DNA of 64,000 bases from Rhizobium laguerreae (GCF_002008165.1 NZ_MRDM01000002.1:310001-374000); one strand, 5' to 3'. Positions 55,249-64,000 are shown, counted from the stretch's first letter. A program made the numbers and translations. The notes: generated by a model from the sequence alone, not told the origin.

Positions 55249-56601
55249 TCAGAGCCGCGGCAGATAAGTGCGGTAGTCGAAATCCGAGACGGTGCGCAGA
55301 TGCGCAAGCGCTTCCTTGCGCTTGGTGTCGCCATAGAGCGTCTGATAACGCGCGCCGAAGATATCGGTGATGAAGGGCGAGGTGCGGAAGGTCTCGACGG
55401 CGCTGAGGAAATCATGCGTCAGTCGCGCCGTATTCGCAGGTATGTACGAGGGCGTCGTCTCTTCGCCGGGGTCGAGTTCGCCGTCGAGACCGGCGAGCAT
55501 GCCGCCGAGGATCGCTGCCAGCAGCAGATAGGGATTGGCGTCGGCGCCGGCGACTCGGTGTTCGATGCGTGCGGCCGGGCCATCCTTGTCGGGGATGCGG
55601 ATCGCCGTGCCGCGATGGCCGCTGCCCCAGGTCAGATCCACAGGCGCAAACGAGCCCGGCTGGAAGCGGCGGTAGGAATTGGCGAAGGGAGCGAAGATCA
55701 GCTGCGCCGCGCGCATGGTATCGAGCAGGCCTGATATCACCGATTTGAGCAGCTTCGGTTCGCCGCCCTTGGCATCGAGGATGTTGCGGCCTTGCCCGTC
55801 GATGATGCTCGCATGCACATGCAGACCGGAGCCGGCATGTTCGGAATAGGGCTTGGCCATGCAGGTCGATTTCAGCCCGTGACGGCGCGCCGCCTGTTCG
55901 GCGATGCGCTTCAGATAGAGGCAATCGTCGGCGGCAGCCAGCGCGTCCGCGCGGTGCAGCAGGTTGACCTCGAACTGGCCCGGACCGAATTCTGCCGTCG
56001 TCGCATCCGCCGGCAGGTCCTGCGCCTTCGCATAGGCCCTCAGCGTCTGCAAATAGCCATCGAGCGCGTCGACGGCGCTCATGTCGTAGAGCTGGAAACC
56101 GTTCGGTTCGCCGCGATAGGTGAGGCTTTCCGGCGGGGAAGGGCGCCCGGTCTCGCGCCAGTCTCCCGACATCACGTAGAATTCCAGCTCGGTGGCGACG
56201 ACGGGCGTCAGCCCGCGCGCCGCATAGCGCTCCAGCACCGAAGCGAGGATGGCGCGCGGATCCATGAAGCTCGGGCTGCCGTTGAATTCGTGCATGGTGG
56301 CGAGCACCTGCATCGAGCCCTCGGGCGCCCAGGGCATCGGCGCCAGGCTGCGCCGGTCGGGGATGACCTTGCCGTCGGGATCGCCGATCGTTAGCGACAG
56401 GCCGGTGATATCGTCATTGTCGTCGCCCCAGATGTCGAGCGATTGCGTCGAGGTCGGAAGGCGGATGTCACCGGCCCAGACCTTGTCTTCGGCGCCGGGC
56501 GGAAGCTGCTTGCCACGCAGGTCGCCGTTCATGCCGACGATCAGGATTTCGAAACGCGGGTCGCCGCACTCGGCCTTACCGTCCACCCTGTCGCTCGCCA
56601 T
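55249..56601 (-). CDS. Glutamine synthetase family protein (gamma-glutamylpolyamine synthetase-like)
   Basis: A 450-residue GS-fold ligase. Conserved parts include ATELEFYVMSG (metal site), PGQFEVNLLHRADALAAADD, SEHAGSGLHVHASI (the His of the ATP/glutamate site) and RRFQPGSFAPVDLTWGSGHR, ending near IEHRVAGADANPYLLLAAIL. The pattern fits the PuuA/GlnA-III branch that glutamylates putrescine or related amines rather than ammonia. ATG 56601 with GGAGG twelve bases upstream was preferred to TTG 56631. It is divergent from a class III aminotransferase, 82 bases between start codons, a common layout for polyamine catabolism. Confidence 0.85.
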   Translation of the reverse strand: MASDRVDGKAECGDPRFEILIVGMNGDLRGKQLPPGAEDKVWAGDIRLPTSTQSLDIWGDDNDDITGLSLTIGDPDGKVIPDRRSLAPMPWAPEGSMQVLATMHEFNGSPSFMDPRAILASVLERYAARGLTPVVATELEFYVMSGDWRETGRPSPPESLTYRGEPNGFQLYDMSAVDALDGYLQTLRAYAKAQDLPADATTAEFGPGQFEVNLLHRADALAAADDCLYLKRIAEQAARRHGLKSTCMAKPYSEHAGSGLHVHASIIDGQGRNILDAKGGEPKLLKSVISGLLDTMRAAQLIFAPFANSYRRFQPGSFAPVDLTWGSGHRGTAIRIPDKDGPAARIEHRVAGADANPYLLLAAILGGMLAGLDGELDPGEETTPSYIPANTARLTHDFLSAVETFRTSPFITDIFGARYQTLYGDTKRKEALAHLRTVSDFDYRTYLPRL

Positions 56602-56683
56602 GACCTTGAAAATCCTCCGGGACAAGGCCAAGCTCCTATCCCATCGACATCAGCCTTTCAATCCGCGAGGGTCTTTACCAATC

Positions 56684-58051
56684 ATGCCCGATACTTACCC
56701 GCCCTCGAATCTTGCCGCGATCGACGCCGCGCACCACCTGCACCCCTTCGCCGACATGAAGAAGCTGAATGCCGAGGGCGCGCGCATCATCCAGCGCGGC
56801 GAGGGCGTCTACATCTTCGACAATCACGGCAGGAAATATCTCGATGGCTTCGCCGGCCTCTGGTGCGTCAATATTGGCTATGGCCGCCGGGAGATCGCCG
56901 ATGCCGCTACCAGGCAGATGAATGAACTGCCCTATTACAACACCTTCTTCGGCACGACCTCGACGCCGGCGACGCTGTTGGCGCAGAAGGTCACATCCCA
57001 TGCCGGCGAGCGTTTCAACCATATCTTCTTTACCGGCTCCGGCTCGGAGGCGAACGACACCTGGTTCCGCATGGCCCGGGTCTACTGGAGCGCCGTCGGC
57101 AACCCGTCCAAGAAGGTCGTCATATCGAGGAGGAACGGCTATCACGGTTCGACCGTCGCCGGCGCCAGCCTCGGCGGCATGAAATACATGCATGAGCAGG
57201 GCGACCTGCCGATTCCGGGCATCGTCCATATCGGCCAGCCCTATTGGTACTGCGAGGGCGGCGATCTCACGCCTGATGAATTCGGTCTCAAGGTTGCCCG
57301 CGAACTCGAAGCGAAGATCGACGAACTCGGCGAGGAGAATGTCGCCGCCTTCGTCGCCGAGCCGGTGCAGGGCGCAGCCGGCGTCATCATCCCGCCCGAG
57401 ACCTACTGGCCGGAGATCGGCCGCATCTGCAAGGCGCGCAATATCCTGCTGGTGACCGACGAGGTAATCTGCGGTTTCGGCCGGCTGGGCGCCTGGTTCG
57501 GCCACCAGTATTTCGGCGTCGAACCCGATCTGGCGCCGATCGCCAAGGGACTTTCCTCCGGCTACCTGCCGATCGGCGGCGTGCTCGTCAGCGATCGCAT
57601 CGCCGATGTGCTGATCAACGATGTCGGCGACTTCAACCACGGCTTCACCTATTCCGGCCACCCGGTCTGCGCTGCCGCCGCCCTCGAAAACCTGCGCATC
57701 ATCGAAGAGGAAAGACTGGTCGAACGCGTGCGCGATGATATCGGCCCCTATTTCGGCAGGGCCTGGGCAGCGCTGGCAGAGCATGATCTCGCCGGCGAAG
57801 CCGTCAGCATCGGCCTGATGGGCGGCCTGCAGCTTACCGCCGAGAAGAGCACGCGCACCCGTTATGCCAAGCCCGATCAAGTCGGTGCGCTGGTGCGCAA
57901 TCACGCGCTGGCGAACGGTCTGGTGCTGCGCGCCACCGGCGACCGCATGCTCGCCTCGCCGCCTCTCGTAATCAGCCACGCCGAGGTGGACGAGATGGCG
58001 AGGATTACAAGGCTGGCGCTGGACTTGGCCTGGAAGGAGCTGAAATCCTGA
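56684..58051 (+). CDS. Class III aminotransferase (putrescine/SpuC-like)
   Basis: A 455-residue PLP enzyme of the omega-aminotransferase group. Cofactor-binding elements are FFTGSGSEANDTWFRMAR (about 112-129), the aspartate of LLVTDEVICGFGR (about 258-270) and the Schiff-base lysine in PIAKGLSSGYLPIGG (about 287-301). It is most like SpuC-type putrescine-pyruvate transaminases, which fits the divergent glutamylpolyamine synthetase-like neighbour. Other omega-amino substrates such as beta-alanine or GABA remain possible. The start 56684 (MPDTYPPSNL) matches family length. Confidence 0.85.
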   Translation: MPDTYPPSNLAAIDAAHHLHPFADMKKLNAEGARIIQRGEGVYIFDNHGRKYLDGFAGLWCVNIGYGRREIADAATRQMNELPYYNTFFGTTSTPATLLAQKVTSHAGERFNHIFFTGSGSEANDTWFRMARVYWSAVGNPSKKVVISRRNGYHGSTVAGASLGGMKYMHEQGDLPIPGIVHIGQPYWYCEGGDLTPDEFGLKVARELEAKIDELGEENVAAFVAEPVQGAAGVIIPPETYWPEIGRICKARNILLVTDEVICGFGRLGAWFGHQYFGVEPDLAPIAKGLSSGYLPIGGVLVSDRIADVLINDVGDFNHGFTYSGHPVCAAAALENLRIIEEERLVERVRDDIGPYFGRAWAALAEHDLAGEAVSIGLMGGLQLTAEKSTRTRYAKPDQVGALVRNHALANGLVLRATGDRMLASPPLVISHAEVDEMARITRLALDLAWKELKS

Positions 58052-58057
58052 TTGTGC

Positions 58058-59545
58058 TCAGCCTGGCTGGTTGACCCAGGCATAGCCGAAACGATAGGTG
58101 TCGTCGCCGCGCGCATAGAAATAGGGCACGTTGATCACCGACGTCTCGGGTGCGGACACGCCGAGATTGGTCTGCAGCCATTGAGCCATGGCCGGCGGAA
58201 GCCCTTCGTTACCCCCTTTTTGCGGGAGGAGCCACACCAGGAGAAGCGGTCGGCGGCCCGTAAGATCCGGGTTGAAGCCGGGATAGTCCACGGAGAGGAT
58301 CGGCACACCGGGAATATCCTGCCTGAGATTGCCGGCAAGCAGGCTGTCGCCGGCAAGTATCGCGGCCGGTTCGGCCTGTTTGCGCAAGGTTTCCAGCATG
58401 CCGGCATAAGGCCTGTTCAGCCGCTCGTAATGACCGGTAAAGCGCGCCGTCGCAACGCTCCCGTAGAGGACCGCCGGCACGCCGATCATGATGACGGTGA
58501 GGATGGGTATAAAACGCCGGAACGCTCTGTCTGTCGTGACGCCTGCGGCCTCGATCTTCAGGCAGAAATAGAGCGGCAGGATGAAGAGCATCGGCACGAG
58601 CCAGCGATCCTTGATGCCGGCAGCACCGCCGAAGACGATCAGAAGCAGAATACCGGCCAAGAAGACGAGCATCATCCGCTCGAGAAGCCGCGTCCATTCC
58701 GAGCCGGAGCCGAGCGCCGGGCGAAGGCTCTTGCCGAAGACGATCGCGAACACAGCAACGGTCAATGCGGCAAAGCTGATGGTGGCGACAGCGAGCGAGC
58801 TGACGCCCATGGCGACCTGGGTGAGATAGCTCGCATCGCCGCTCGCGGTCATCTTCTCCAGCGTGCGTGCGGTGGCGAAATCGAGATTGTCCTTCAGCCA
58901 GAAGAGATGCGGCAGGGTGATGACGAGCGCCACCGCCGCCGTCAGCACCAGCCGCCAATCGAAGATCCGCGGCCGCAGGCGCGCATCCGAAAGCGCGGCA
59001 ATCAGGGCTGCCGCCGGCAGGATCGCGAAATTATATTTGGCAAGCAGGCCGAAACCGATGCCGATGCCTGATATCAGGTAGGAGGCAAGGCTCGGCTGCT
59101 TCAGGCTGCGGATGAAGCCGTAGAAGAAGATGCTGGCCGAGAAGAACACCGCGACCGTGTGCGTCAGGTCGCGCTGCATTTCGAAAGCCATTTGCGGGAT
59201 CGTCAGCAGCCCGAGCGTGGCGATCGCCACCAGCGCCTTGTCGCGCAGCACGAGTCGCGCCGTCAGGCCGTAGAGCACATAGGAGCTGAACAGCAGTAGG
59301 TTCTTCACCACCGAAAGGGCGGTCAGCGAGACGCCGGCAAACTGGAAGACGGTGTATTGCAGCCAGTTGTAGAACGGCGGCTGCGGGCCGTAGCCGGCGG
59401 CAAGCCATTGCGAGCGGAAAGCCTGTTCGGCCTCGTCGAGATCGAGTGAATGCGAGGTTGCGAGCCGCACGCCGACCTGGAGCACGAAATAGGCTGCCAG
59501 CAGAACGAAGATCCAACTGATGTCGCGACGGCTGCTCTCGGTCAT
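58058..59545 (-). CDS. GT39 glycosyltransferase, Rgt/ArnT-type (third paralogue, RgtC-like candidate)
   Basis: A 495-residue inner-membrane GT-C glycosyltransferase with about ten helices. The first periplasmic loop has the catalytic DEAEQ motif ([17 protein letters not shown], near residue 35) followed by [14 protein letters not shown], as in ArnT and the rhizobial Rgt proteins, which transfer galacturonic acid from dodecaprenyl phosphate to the lipopolysaccharide core. It shares the layout of the other two GT39 enzymes here but is the most divergent, making it the best candidate for RgtC; the letter cannot be fixed by eye. Its start is one base from the stop of the upstream GT39 gene, so the two are coupled. 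Confidence 0.8.
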   Translation of the reverse strand: MTESSRRDISWIFVLLAAYFVLQVGVRLATSHSLDLDEAEQAFRSQWLAAGYGPQPPFYNWLQYTVFQFAGVSLTALSVVKNLLLFSSYVLYGLTARLVLRDKALVAIATLGLLTIPQMAFEMQRDLTHTVAVFFSASIFFYGFIRSLKQPSLASYLISGIGIGFGLLAKYNFAILPAAALIAALSDARLRPRIFDWRLVLTAAVALVITLPHLFWLKDNLDFATARTLEKMTASGDASYLTQVAMGVSSLAVATISFAALTVAVFAIVFGKSLRPALGSGSEWTRLLERMMLVFLAGILLLIVFGGAAGIKDRWLVPMLFILPLYFCLKIEAAGVTTDRAFRRFIPILTVIMIGVPAVLYGSVATARFTGHYERLNRPYAGMLETLRKQAEPAAILAGDSLLAGNLRQDIPGVPILSVDYPGFNPDLTGRRPLLLVWLLPQKGGNEGLPPAMAQWLQTNLGVSAPETSVINVPYFYARGDDTYRFGYAWVNQPG

Positions 59546-59546
59546 T

Positions 59547-61046
59547 CTATCTGGTCTCCGGCCGAACCCAGGCGTAGCCGAGCGCGAAATTGTCGCCCTG
59601 GCGGCCGAAATAATAAGGAAGCGACAGCGAGCCGATCTCTTGCAGCGCGATACCCGCCGCCGTCAGCGCCGAGGAAAAACGCTCCGCCATGACCGCATCG
59701 GCAGCCGTCGCGGTCTTCTTGCCGCGCCAGACGATCAGCACCGGCCCCTTGGCCTCGGCATAGGCCGGAATGCCCGGTGTCGGAAAATCCGGGATCACCA
59801 CCGGCACATCGGGAAACTGCAGCCGCATGTTTCCGCCGATATAGGTGTCGGAAGCGATCACCAGCGCCGGTTCCGCCTGTCGCGTCATCTCGCGCGAAAA
59901 ACCCGCCATCGGCACATTCGGCCGGCTGTAAGTGCCGATCAGCCCGGCGCCGACGACACGAAAGCCGAGGGCGATCAGCACGCAGGCCATCAGCACCGGC
60001 AGCACCGGCCGGAAGCGGCGCAGCCCGGCGGAAAGGTCGAGCCCGGCGGCCTGCATTTTCGCCAGGAAATAGATCGGCAGCACCAGCAGGAAGGGGTCGA
60101 GCCAGCGCTCGCGCACCGTGGTGGAGCCGGTCAACAGCACGATCAAAGCGATGCCGGCGAGGCTTGCGAGCATCATCCGCTCCATCATCCCAGTCCAGCG
60201 GTTGCCCGCCGAAAGTGCCCGGACGAAATTCCGGCGGAAGGTGGCAGCGAAGATCACCACCGGCAGCGCCGCAAAGGCGATGATGGCGACGAAAAAGGCG
60301 AGAAGGCCTTTGCCGATCCGCACGGCGCCGGCGGGTTCGCTGCCGGCGGCCATCTTGACCAGAGTGTCGGAGGAGGCGAATGCGAGATTACCTTGCAGCC
60401 AGATCGCGTGCGGCAGGACGATGAGGAGCGCAACAGTGATCGCCGCCAGCATGCGCCAGTCGAGCGCCCTGCGCCGCCATTCGGCATCGGGTAGGATGGC
60501 GATCAAGGCGACGACAGGCATCAGCGCGAAATTATATTTCGAGATCAGCCCGATGCCGGTCGCCAGCCCGAGCAGCAGGTAGCTCGCCATATCGGGCTGG
60601 TCGAGTGTGCGGAAGAGCCCGTAGAGAAACAGCGAACTGGCAAAGAGCAGCGCCGTCGTGTGGGTCAGATCCTGTTGGGCCATATAGGAGACCTGGGGGA
60701 GGGTGATCAGCGCCAGCATGCCGACGGCGGCAAGCGCCTCGTCCTTCAGCGCGCGCCGCCCGGCCAGGCCATAGAAGAGATAGGACAGGAACAGCAGGAT
60801 GTTCTTCGGAACGATCAGCGCGCCGATCGACATGCCCGTCACCGAAACGACGGCATATTGCATCCAGTTGTAGAAGGGCGGCTGCGGGCCGTAGCCCGCC
60901 AGCAGATATTGCGAGAAGAAGGATTGCTCGGCCTCGTCGAGCTCCAGCGAATGCGGGAGCCCGATGCGCAGCACGATGTTGAGCACGAAATAGGCTGCAA
61001 GCAGCAGGCCCGCGGTTTTGATCGTCCTCGTCGCGCGCTCCAGCAT
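59547..61046 (-). CDS. GT39 lipopolysaccharide core galacturonosyltransferase, RgtA/RgtB-type
   Basis: A 499-residue GT-C enzyme. [20 protein letters not shown] opens helix 1, then [20 protein letters not shown] carries the DEAEQ acid residues and [15 protein letters not shown] follows. The C-terminal periplasmic domain is about 380-499. It is strikingly similar to the gene at 62213-63706 over the whole length and less so to that at 58058, so the first two are recent paralogues, as RgtA and RgtB are reported to be. These enzymes add galacturonate to the Kdo region of R. leguminosarum LPS, giving charge and membrane stability. It begins 12 bases after the GT2 gene ends and is read leftwards with it. 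Confidence 0.85.
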   Translation of the reverse strand: MLERATRTIKTAGLLLAAYFVLNIVLRIGLPHSLELDEAEQSFFSQYLLAGYGPQPPFYNWMQYAVVSVTGMSIGALIVPKNILLFLSYLFYGLAGRRALKDEALAAVGMLALITLPQVSYMAQQDLTHTTALLFASSLFLYGLFRTLDQPDMASYLLLGLATGIGLISKYNFALMPVVALIAILPDAEWRRRALDWRMLAAITVALLIVLPHAIWLQGNLAFASSDTLVKMAAGSEPAGAVRIGKGLLAFFVAIIAFAALPVVIFAATFRRNFVRALSAGNRWTGMMERMMLASLAGIALIVLLTGSTTVRERWLDPFLLVLPIYFLAKMQAAGLDLSAGLRRFRPVLPVLMACVLIALGFRVVGAGLIGTYSRPNVPMAGFSREMTRQAEPALVIASDTYIGGNMRLQFPDVPVVIPDFPTPGIPAYAEAKGPVLIVWRGKKTATAADAVMAERFSSALTAAGIALQEIGSLSLPYYFGRQGDNFALGYAWVRPETR

Positions 61047-61058
61047 CGTGCTGCCGGC

Positions 61059-62075
61059 TTAGGCTTGGCTTTGATCGTCGAAGATCTGCCGCACGATGTA
61101 ATTCGGAGAGGCATCGTCGCGGTAATAGGTGCGCGCGATCATTTCCGCCAGGATGCCGGTGGTGATCATCTGCACCGACGACAGCAGCAGCACGACGCCT
61201 ACCATCAGCATCGGTCGCGTGCCGATGTCGTTGCCCAGGATGAACTTGTCGAAGCTGAGATAGAGCAGGATCAGCATGGCGAGCGCGCCGAGGCCCAGAC
61301 CCAGCGAACCAAAGAAATGCCCCGGCCGCGCCTTGTAGCGCATGAAGAACATCACTGACAGCAGGTCGAGGATGACGCGAAAGGTGCGCGAAATACCGTA
61401 TTTCGAGACGCCGTGCTCGCGGGCATGGTGGGTAACGGCCATCTCGCCGATGCGCGAGCTCGGCACGACCCCGGCGACCCATGCGGGGATGAAGCGGTGC
61501 ATCTCGCCCATCAGCTTCACCTGCTTGATGATCGAGGCACGGTAGATCTTCAGGCTGCAGCCGTAATCATGCAGCTTGACGCCGGTGATGCGGCCGATCA
61601 GGTAGTTGGCGCACCAGGAGGGGATCTTGCGCAGGAACAGGCCGTCCTTGCGGTTCTTGCGCCAGCCGACCAAGAGGTCGAGTTCACGCCGTTCCAGCTC
61701 GGAGACCATCGAAGGAATGTCCTTCGGGTCGTTCTGCAGGTCGCCGTCCATCGTCGCGATCAGGCGGCCACGGGCGGTATCGATGCCGGCCTGCATGGCG
61801 GCTGTCTGGCCGAAGTTGCGCTGCAGCTCGACGATCCTGAGCGCCAGCCCCTCGCGTCCGACATACTTGCGGGCGTTGACGAGCGTCGCATCCGTGCTGC
61901 CGTCGTCGACGAGGATCAGCTCCCAGCGATGGGGGTAGCTGACCATCGCAGCCGCGACGCGTTCGACGAGCGGGCCGACGCTTTGCTCTTCGTTGAAAAT
62001 AGGCACGACCAGCGACAGTTCGAGCGATTGTACCGGATCATTCGTACCGCGAATGGGCTCTACGGTTGTCTGCAA
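61059..62075 (-). CDS. rgtE: GT2 polyprenyl-phosphate sugar synthase, RgtE-like
   Basis: A 338-residue glycosyltransferase of the DPM1/ArnC group. The catalytic domain (about 17-240) has SLVVPIFNEEQSVGPLVERV, the DDGST nucleotide-sugar site and MDGDLQNDPKDIP, the metal-binding aspartates; two C-terminal membrane helices follow (about 250-310). In Rhizobium, RgtE makes dodecaprenyl-phosphate galacturonate, the donor for the Rgt GT39 enzymes, which fits its place among them. The start is TTG 62075, eight bases after GGAG; the nearer ATG at 62082 is out of frame and soon stops, and the same GGAG-TTG context recurs in the remnant at 63717-63797. Confidence 0.72.
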   Translation of the reverse strand: MQTTVEPIRGTNDPVQSLELSLVVPIFNEEQSVGPLVERVAAAMVSYPHRWELILVDDGSTDATLVNARKYVGREGLALRIVELQRNFGQTAAMQAGIDTARGRLIATMDGDLQNDPKDIPSMVSELERRELDLLVGWRKNRKDGLFLRKIPSWCANYLIGRITGVKLHDYGCSLKIYRASIIKQVKLMGEMHRFIPAWVAGVVPSSRIGEMAVTHHAREHGVSKYGISRTFRVILDLLSVMFFMRYKARPGHFFGSLGLGLGALAMLILLYLSFDKFILGNDIGTRPMLMVGVVLLLSSVQMITTGILAEMIARTYYRDDASPNYIVRQIFDDQSQA

Positions 62076-62200
62076 CTTTCATCTCCAAAAGGCCGGACAG
62101 CCGAGCAATCTTTAATGCTGCCGCCGCACTTGCGGAAGGCTACTACATGAAGTGTCCGCCGGTTGCCAGCGGGCAATGCTGGTTTCCCGCAATCGGCTGA
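62059..62200 (+). repeat. Left copy of a degenerate direct repeat flanking a GT39 gene
   Basis: About 142 bases, from the first codons of the GT2 gene through its leader to the frameshifted gene start at 62147. It aligns with 63779-63925 in the same orientation: GTTGT, GCAAC, TTCAT and TACTACATGAAG are shared anchors. It indicates a duplicated intergenic segment. Confidence 0.7.
62147..62200 (+). pseudogene. Frameshifted 5-prime remnant of the membrane protein gene at 63871
   Basis: The frame reads MKCPPVASGQCWFPAIG then stops. Compared with 63871 onward (MKSSIVESRQSWFMRNR), TACTACATGAAG, CAAT-CTGGTTT and GCAATCG are shared, with about 35 of 50 bases identical by eye after the ATG, and one base is missing after the TTT codon, which causes the early stop. 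The remnant ends just before the stop codon of the GT39 gene at 62213. It is too short to be functional. Confidence 0.7.
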
Positions 62201-62212
62201 TCTGCCGGGGCG

Positions 62213-63706
62213 CTATTTCGCGCCGCCTTCCACCCAGGAGTAACCAATGGAGAAGCTGCGTTTGCCGTCACCGAAGAGATAGGGCAGCGTCAGCGTCTTC
62301 AACTCTTGCAGATGAATGCCCGATCTCACCAGGTCATTGGCGAAGCCGGGGGAAATTGTTGGATCATCTGCGGTCTCGCCGCGCCAGATAACCAGCACCG
62401 GCCCCTTCGCGTCAGCATATTGGGGAACTCCGGGACCGGGAAAGAACGGGATCACGACGGGAATATCGGGAAATCTCAGCCGCATGTTGCCGGCCACGAA
62501 CTTGGTTCCCGCCACGATGAGAACCGGCTTGCGGGTCGCGGTCAATTCAGCCACATAGCCGGAAAAGGGTACGTTCGTTCTCGTGTAAGTGCCGATATAT
62601 TGAATGCCGACGATCCGGAAGAGAAGGATCGACAGGATGACGACCATGAAGACCGGCACCACGGGTCGGAAGCGGGCAAGGCCGGCGGAGAGATCGAAGC
62701 CTGCGGTTTCCAGTTTCAGGAACAGATAGATCAGCAGGACGAGCAGGCATGGGTCGAGCCAGCGCTCGTGGATGTCGCTCGCGCCGGCGAAGAGGACCAC
62801 GCCGACGAAGGCGAGCAGGCTGATGACCATCATCCGCTCGATCACCCGGATCATCGGGCTGGAAGCGGAGAGCGCGCGAAAGAAGTCGCGCCGGAAGGCG
62901 GCAGCGATCAGAACGATCGGCAAAGCGACGAAGCCGAGGACGGCGATCACAAGAGACAGCAGTCCTTGGCCGATGCGGGGGAGGCCGGCCGGTGCCAGGT
63001 CTTCGGCAGTCATCCGCTCGAGCGTCGGCGCGGAGGCGCTGACGAGGTTGTCAGGCAGCCAGAGCGCATGCGGCAGCACGATCAGAATGGCGAGAACGGC
63101 CGCCGGCAGCAAACGCCAGTCGATGAGACGGCTGCGCCATTTCCGTTCCGGCAGCACGGCGATGAGGGCGGCAAATGGCAGGATGGCGAAATTATACTTC
63201 GAGATGAGCCCGATGCCGGTGGCGATGCCGATGAGGAGATAGGTCCCGATCGTCGGCTGGCGCAGCGTGCGGAAAAAACCGAAGAGGAAGAGCGAGGTCG
63301 CAAACAGCAGAGCAACCGTATGGGTCAGTTCGCGTTGCGCCATCAGGCCGACCTGCGGCAGGGTAATCAGGCTCAGCATAGCGAGCGCTGCGAGCGAACG
63401 GCTCTTCAGCACCTCGCGGGCAGCAAGCCCGTAGAAGAGATAGCAGCCGAAGAGAATGATGTTCTTCGGCACCGAGAGCACCCACATCGATATGCCGGTC
63501 ACCGAAACGATGGCATATTGGATCCAGTTGTAGAAGGGCGGTTGCGGACCGTAGCCGGCAAGCAGATATTGCGAGTAGAAGGATTGCTCCGCCTCGTCGA
63601 GATCGAGTGTATGCGGCAAGGCGATGCGAAGCGCGATGTTCAGCAGGAAATAGGCTGCCAGAAAAATGCTTGCGCTCGTAATGCTTTTGGTAATCCGCTC
63701 CAACAT
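62213..63706 (-). CDS. GT39 lipopolysaccharide core galacturonosyltransferase, RgtA/RgtB-type
   Basis: A 497-residue GT-C enzyme beginning [20 protein letters not shown], with [20 protein letters not shown] and [16 protein letters not shown] at the catalytic loop and about ten further helices before a C-terminal periplasmic domain (about 380-497). It matches the GT39 gene at 59547 closely through the whole length. Together with the GT2 gene it should add galacturonate to LPS Kdo. GGAG lies 5 bases before ATG 63706; a GTG at 63739 is less likely. The gene lies between two direct repeats, one containing a remnant of the divergent gene and one a remnant of the GT2 gene, which indicates origin by block duplication. 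Confidence 0.85.
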   Translation of the reverse strand: MLERITKSITSASIFLAAYFLLNIALRIALPHTLDLDEAEQSFYSQYLLAGYGPQPPFYNWIQYAIVSVTGISMWVLSVPKNIILFGCYLFYGLAAREVLKSRSLAALAMLSLITLPQVGLMAQRELTHTVALLFATSLFLFGFFRTLRQPTIGTYLLIGIATGIGLISKYNFAILPFAALIAVLPERKWRSRLIDWRLLPAAVLAILIVLPHALWLPDNLVSASAPTLERMTAEDLAPAGLPRIGQGLLSLVIAVLGFVALPIVLIAAAFRRDFFRALSASSPMIRVIERMMVISLLAFVGVVLFAGASDIHERWLDPCLLVLLIYLFLKLETAGFDLSAGLARFRPVVPVFMVVILSILLFRIVGIQYIGTYTRTNVPFSGYVAELTATRKPVLIVAGTKFVAGNMRLRFPDIPVVIPFFPGPGVPQYADAKGPVLVIWRGETADDPTISPGFANDLVRSGIHLQELKTLTLPYLFGDGKRSFSIGYSWVEGGAK

Positions 63707-63716
63707 CGTCTCCACG

Positions 63717-63797
63717 TCAAGCCGGCAAGGCGCCGTCACGGCGCTCGCAGAGTAGAAGCGTGTTCGCCGCCGCCATCAACTCCGCCGTTGTGCGCAA
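63717..63797 (-). pseudogene. Internally deleted remnant of an RgtE-like GT2 gene
   Basis: A 26-codon frame starting TTG at 63797 after GGAGAAATGAAGG, the same start context as the intact GT2 gene (GGAGATGAAAG then TTG). Its first residues [13 protein letters not shown] align with LQTTVEPIRGTND of the GT2 protein, and its end GALPA then TGA sits directly before the GT39 start, as the GT2 end QSQA then TAA does in front of the other GT39 gene. It appears to be the beginning and end of a second GT2 copy with the middle deleted. This is inference from short similarity. Confidence 0.55.
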
Positions 63798-63925
63798 CCT
63801 TCATTTCTCCTAAAACGCCTGGCGACGGAACCGAGACCTATGCCGACGCCAAGCGAGGAATGCCTACTACATGAAGAGTTCGATCGTTGAAAGCCGGCAA
63901 TCCTGGTTTATGCGCAATCGCATGA
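63779..63925 (+). repeat. Right copy of the degenerate direct repeat
   Basis: Counterpart of 62059-62200. It runs from the GT2 remnant start through GCAACCTTCATTTCTCC to the beginning of the membrane protein gene at 63871. Similarity is interrupted by small insertions between about 63810 and 63850. Confidence 0.7.
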
Positions 63926-64000
63926 CCGTTCTGACGGCTGTCATCGTCGCAGCCTATGGCCTCTTCATCCAATGGTTCTGGGGTTGGCCCGTCATCATCA
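63871..64000 (+). CDS. N-terminal part of an integral membrane protein, cut by the window end
   Basis: The frame runs from ATG 63871 to the edge without a stop, giving at least 43 residues: a charged lead (MKSSIVESRQSWFMRNRM) then a hydrophobic helix (TVLTAVIVAAYGLFIQWFWG) rich in aromatic residues. GAGGAA lies about 11 bases upstream. It is divergent from the GT39 gene. I cannot name it from this piece; position beside the LPS galacturonate genes suggests an envelope or polyprenyl function, but that is only context. A frameshifted copy of its beginning lies at 62147-62200. Confidence 0.6.
   Translation, partial: MKSSIVESRQSWFMRNRMTVLTAVIVAAYGLFIQWFWGWPVII

Overview
The window is a stretch of alphaproteobacterial, almost certainly Rhizobium (R. 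leguminosarum/R. etli type) chromosome. The grounds are high-GC coding bias, the cycHJKL (ccmIEFH)-degP-two-component-glnE order, a feuN-feuP-feuQ signalling operon, a PleC-like kinase, rhizobial intergenic mosaic repeats, and a cluster of ArnT-like transferases matching the rhizobial Rgt galacturonosyltransferases of lipopolysaccharide. No rRNA, tRNA, CRISPR array, insertion sequence or prophage block was seen. Genes are tightly packed and most long antisense reading frames are shadows.

Layout. 1-9.2 kb: regulators and small metabolic genes (MocR, DUF983, LysR with glutathione transferase and a PNPOx-like flavoprotein, DUF1348-TetR with a 26-bp perfect palindromic operator, a small protein gene with its own terminator, a GH19 lysozyme/chitinase-like enzyme, a Dabb protein, an MFS exporter). 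9.5-12.4 kb: feuNPQ and a lipoprotein. 12.6-23.8 kb: cytochrome c maturation (four overlapping genes), the periplasmic protease DegP, a two-component pair and GlnE. 23.9-32 kb: glutathione transferase, a cytochrome b561-YceI fusion beside a free YceI, PleC, PepN. 32.2-38.7 kb: an unusual soluble protein with a chemoreceptor-tip segment ahead of a sensory region, an EamA transporter, an unknown gene behind a sigma-54-like promoter, two tiny genes, a family-4 uracil-DNA glycosylase and an Hsp70-like protein. 38.9-43.3 kb: an RND efflux pair. 43.6-58 kb: phosphotransferase, atypical SDR, ETF-ubiquinone oxidoreductase, L,D-transpeptidase, Lrp with EamA, MgtE, HxlR with a quinone oxidoreductase, MFS, a lipid kinase, and a divergent glutamine-synthetase-like/aminotransferase pair suited to polyamine catabolism. 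58-63.7 kb: three GT39 enzymes and one GT2 enzyme for galacturonate decoration of LPS, then the start of a divergent membrane protein gene.

The most interesting hidden structure is in the last block. The GT39 gene at 62213-63706 is flanked by two degenerate direct repeats of about 145 bp. The left repeat contains a frameshifted 5-prime remnant of the membrane protein gene that begins at 63871. The right repeat contains what looks like an internally deleted, still in-frame remnant of the GT2 (RgtE-like) gene. Together they indicate that a unit [GT39 - GT2 - start of divergent gene] was tandemly duplicated and one GT2 copy was then lost, which would explain the two close GT39 paralogues. Other points worth attention are repeat elements that supply stop codons to flanking genes, the TetR palindrome, the domain-swapped chemoreceptor-like protein and several small genes.
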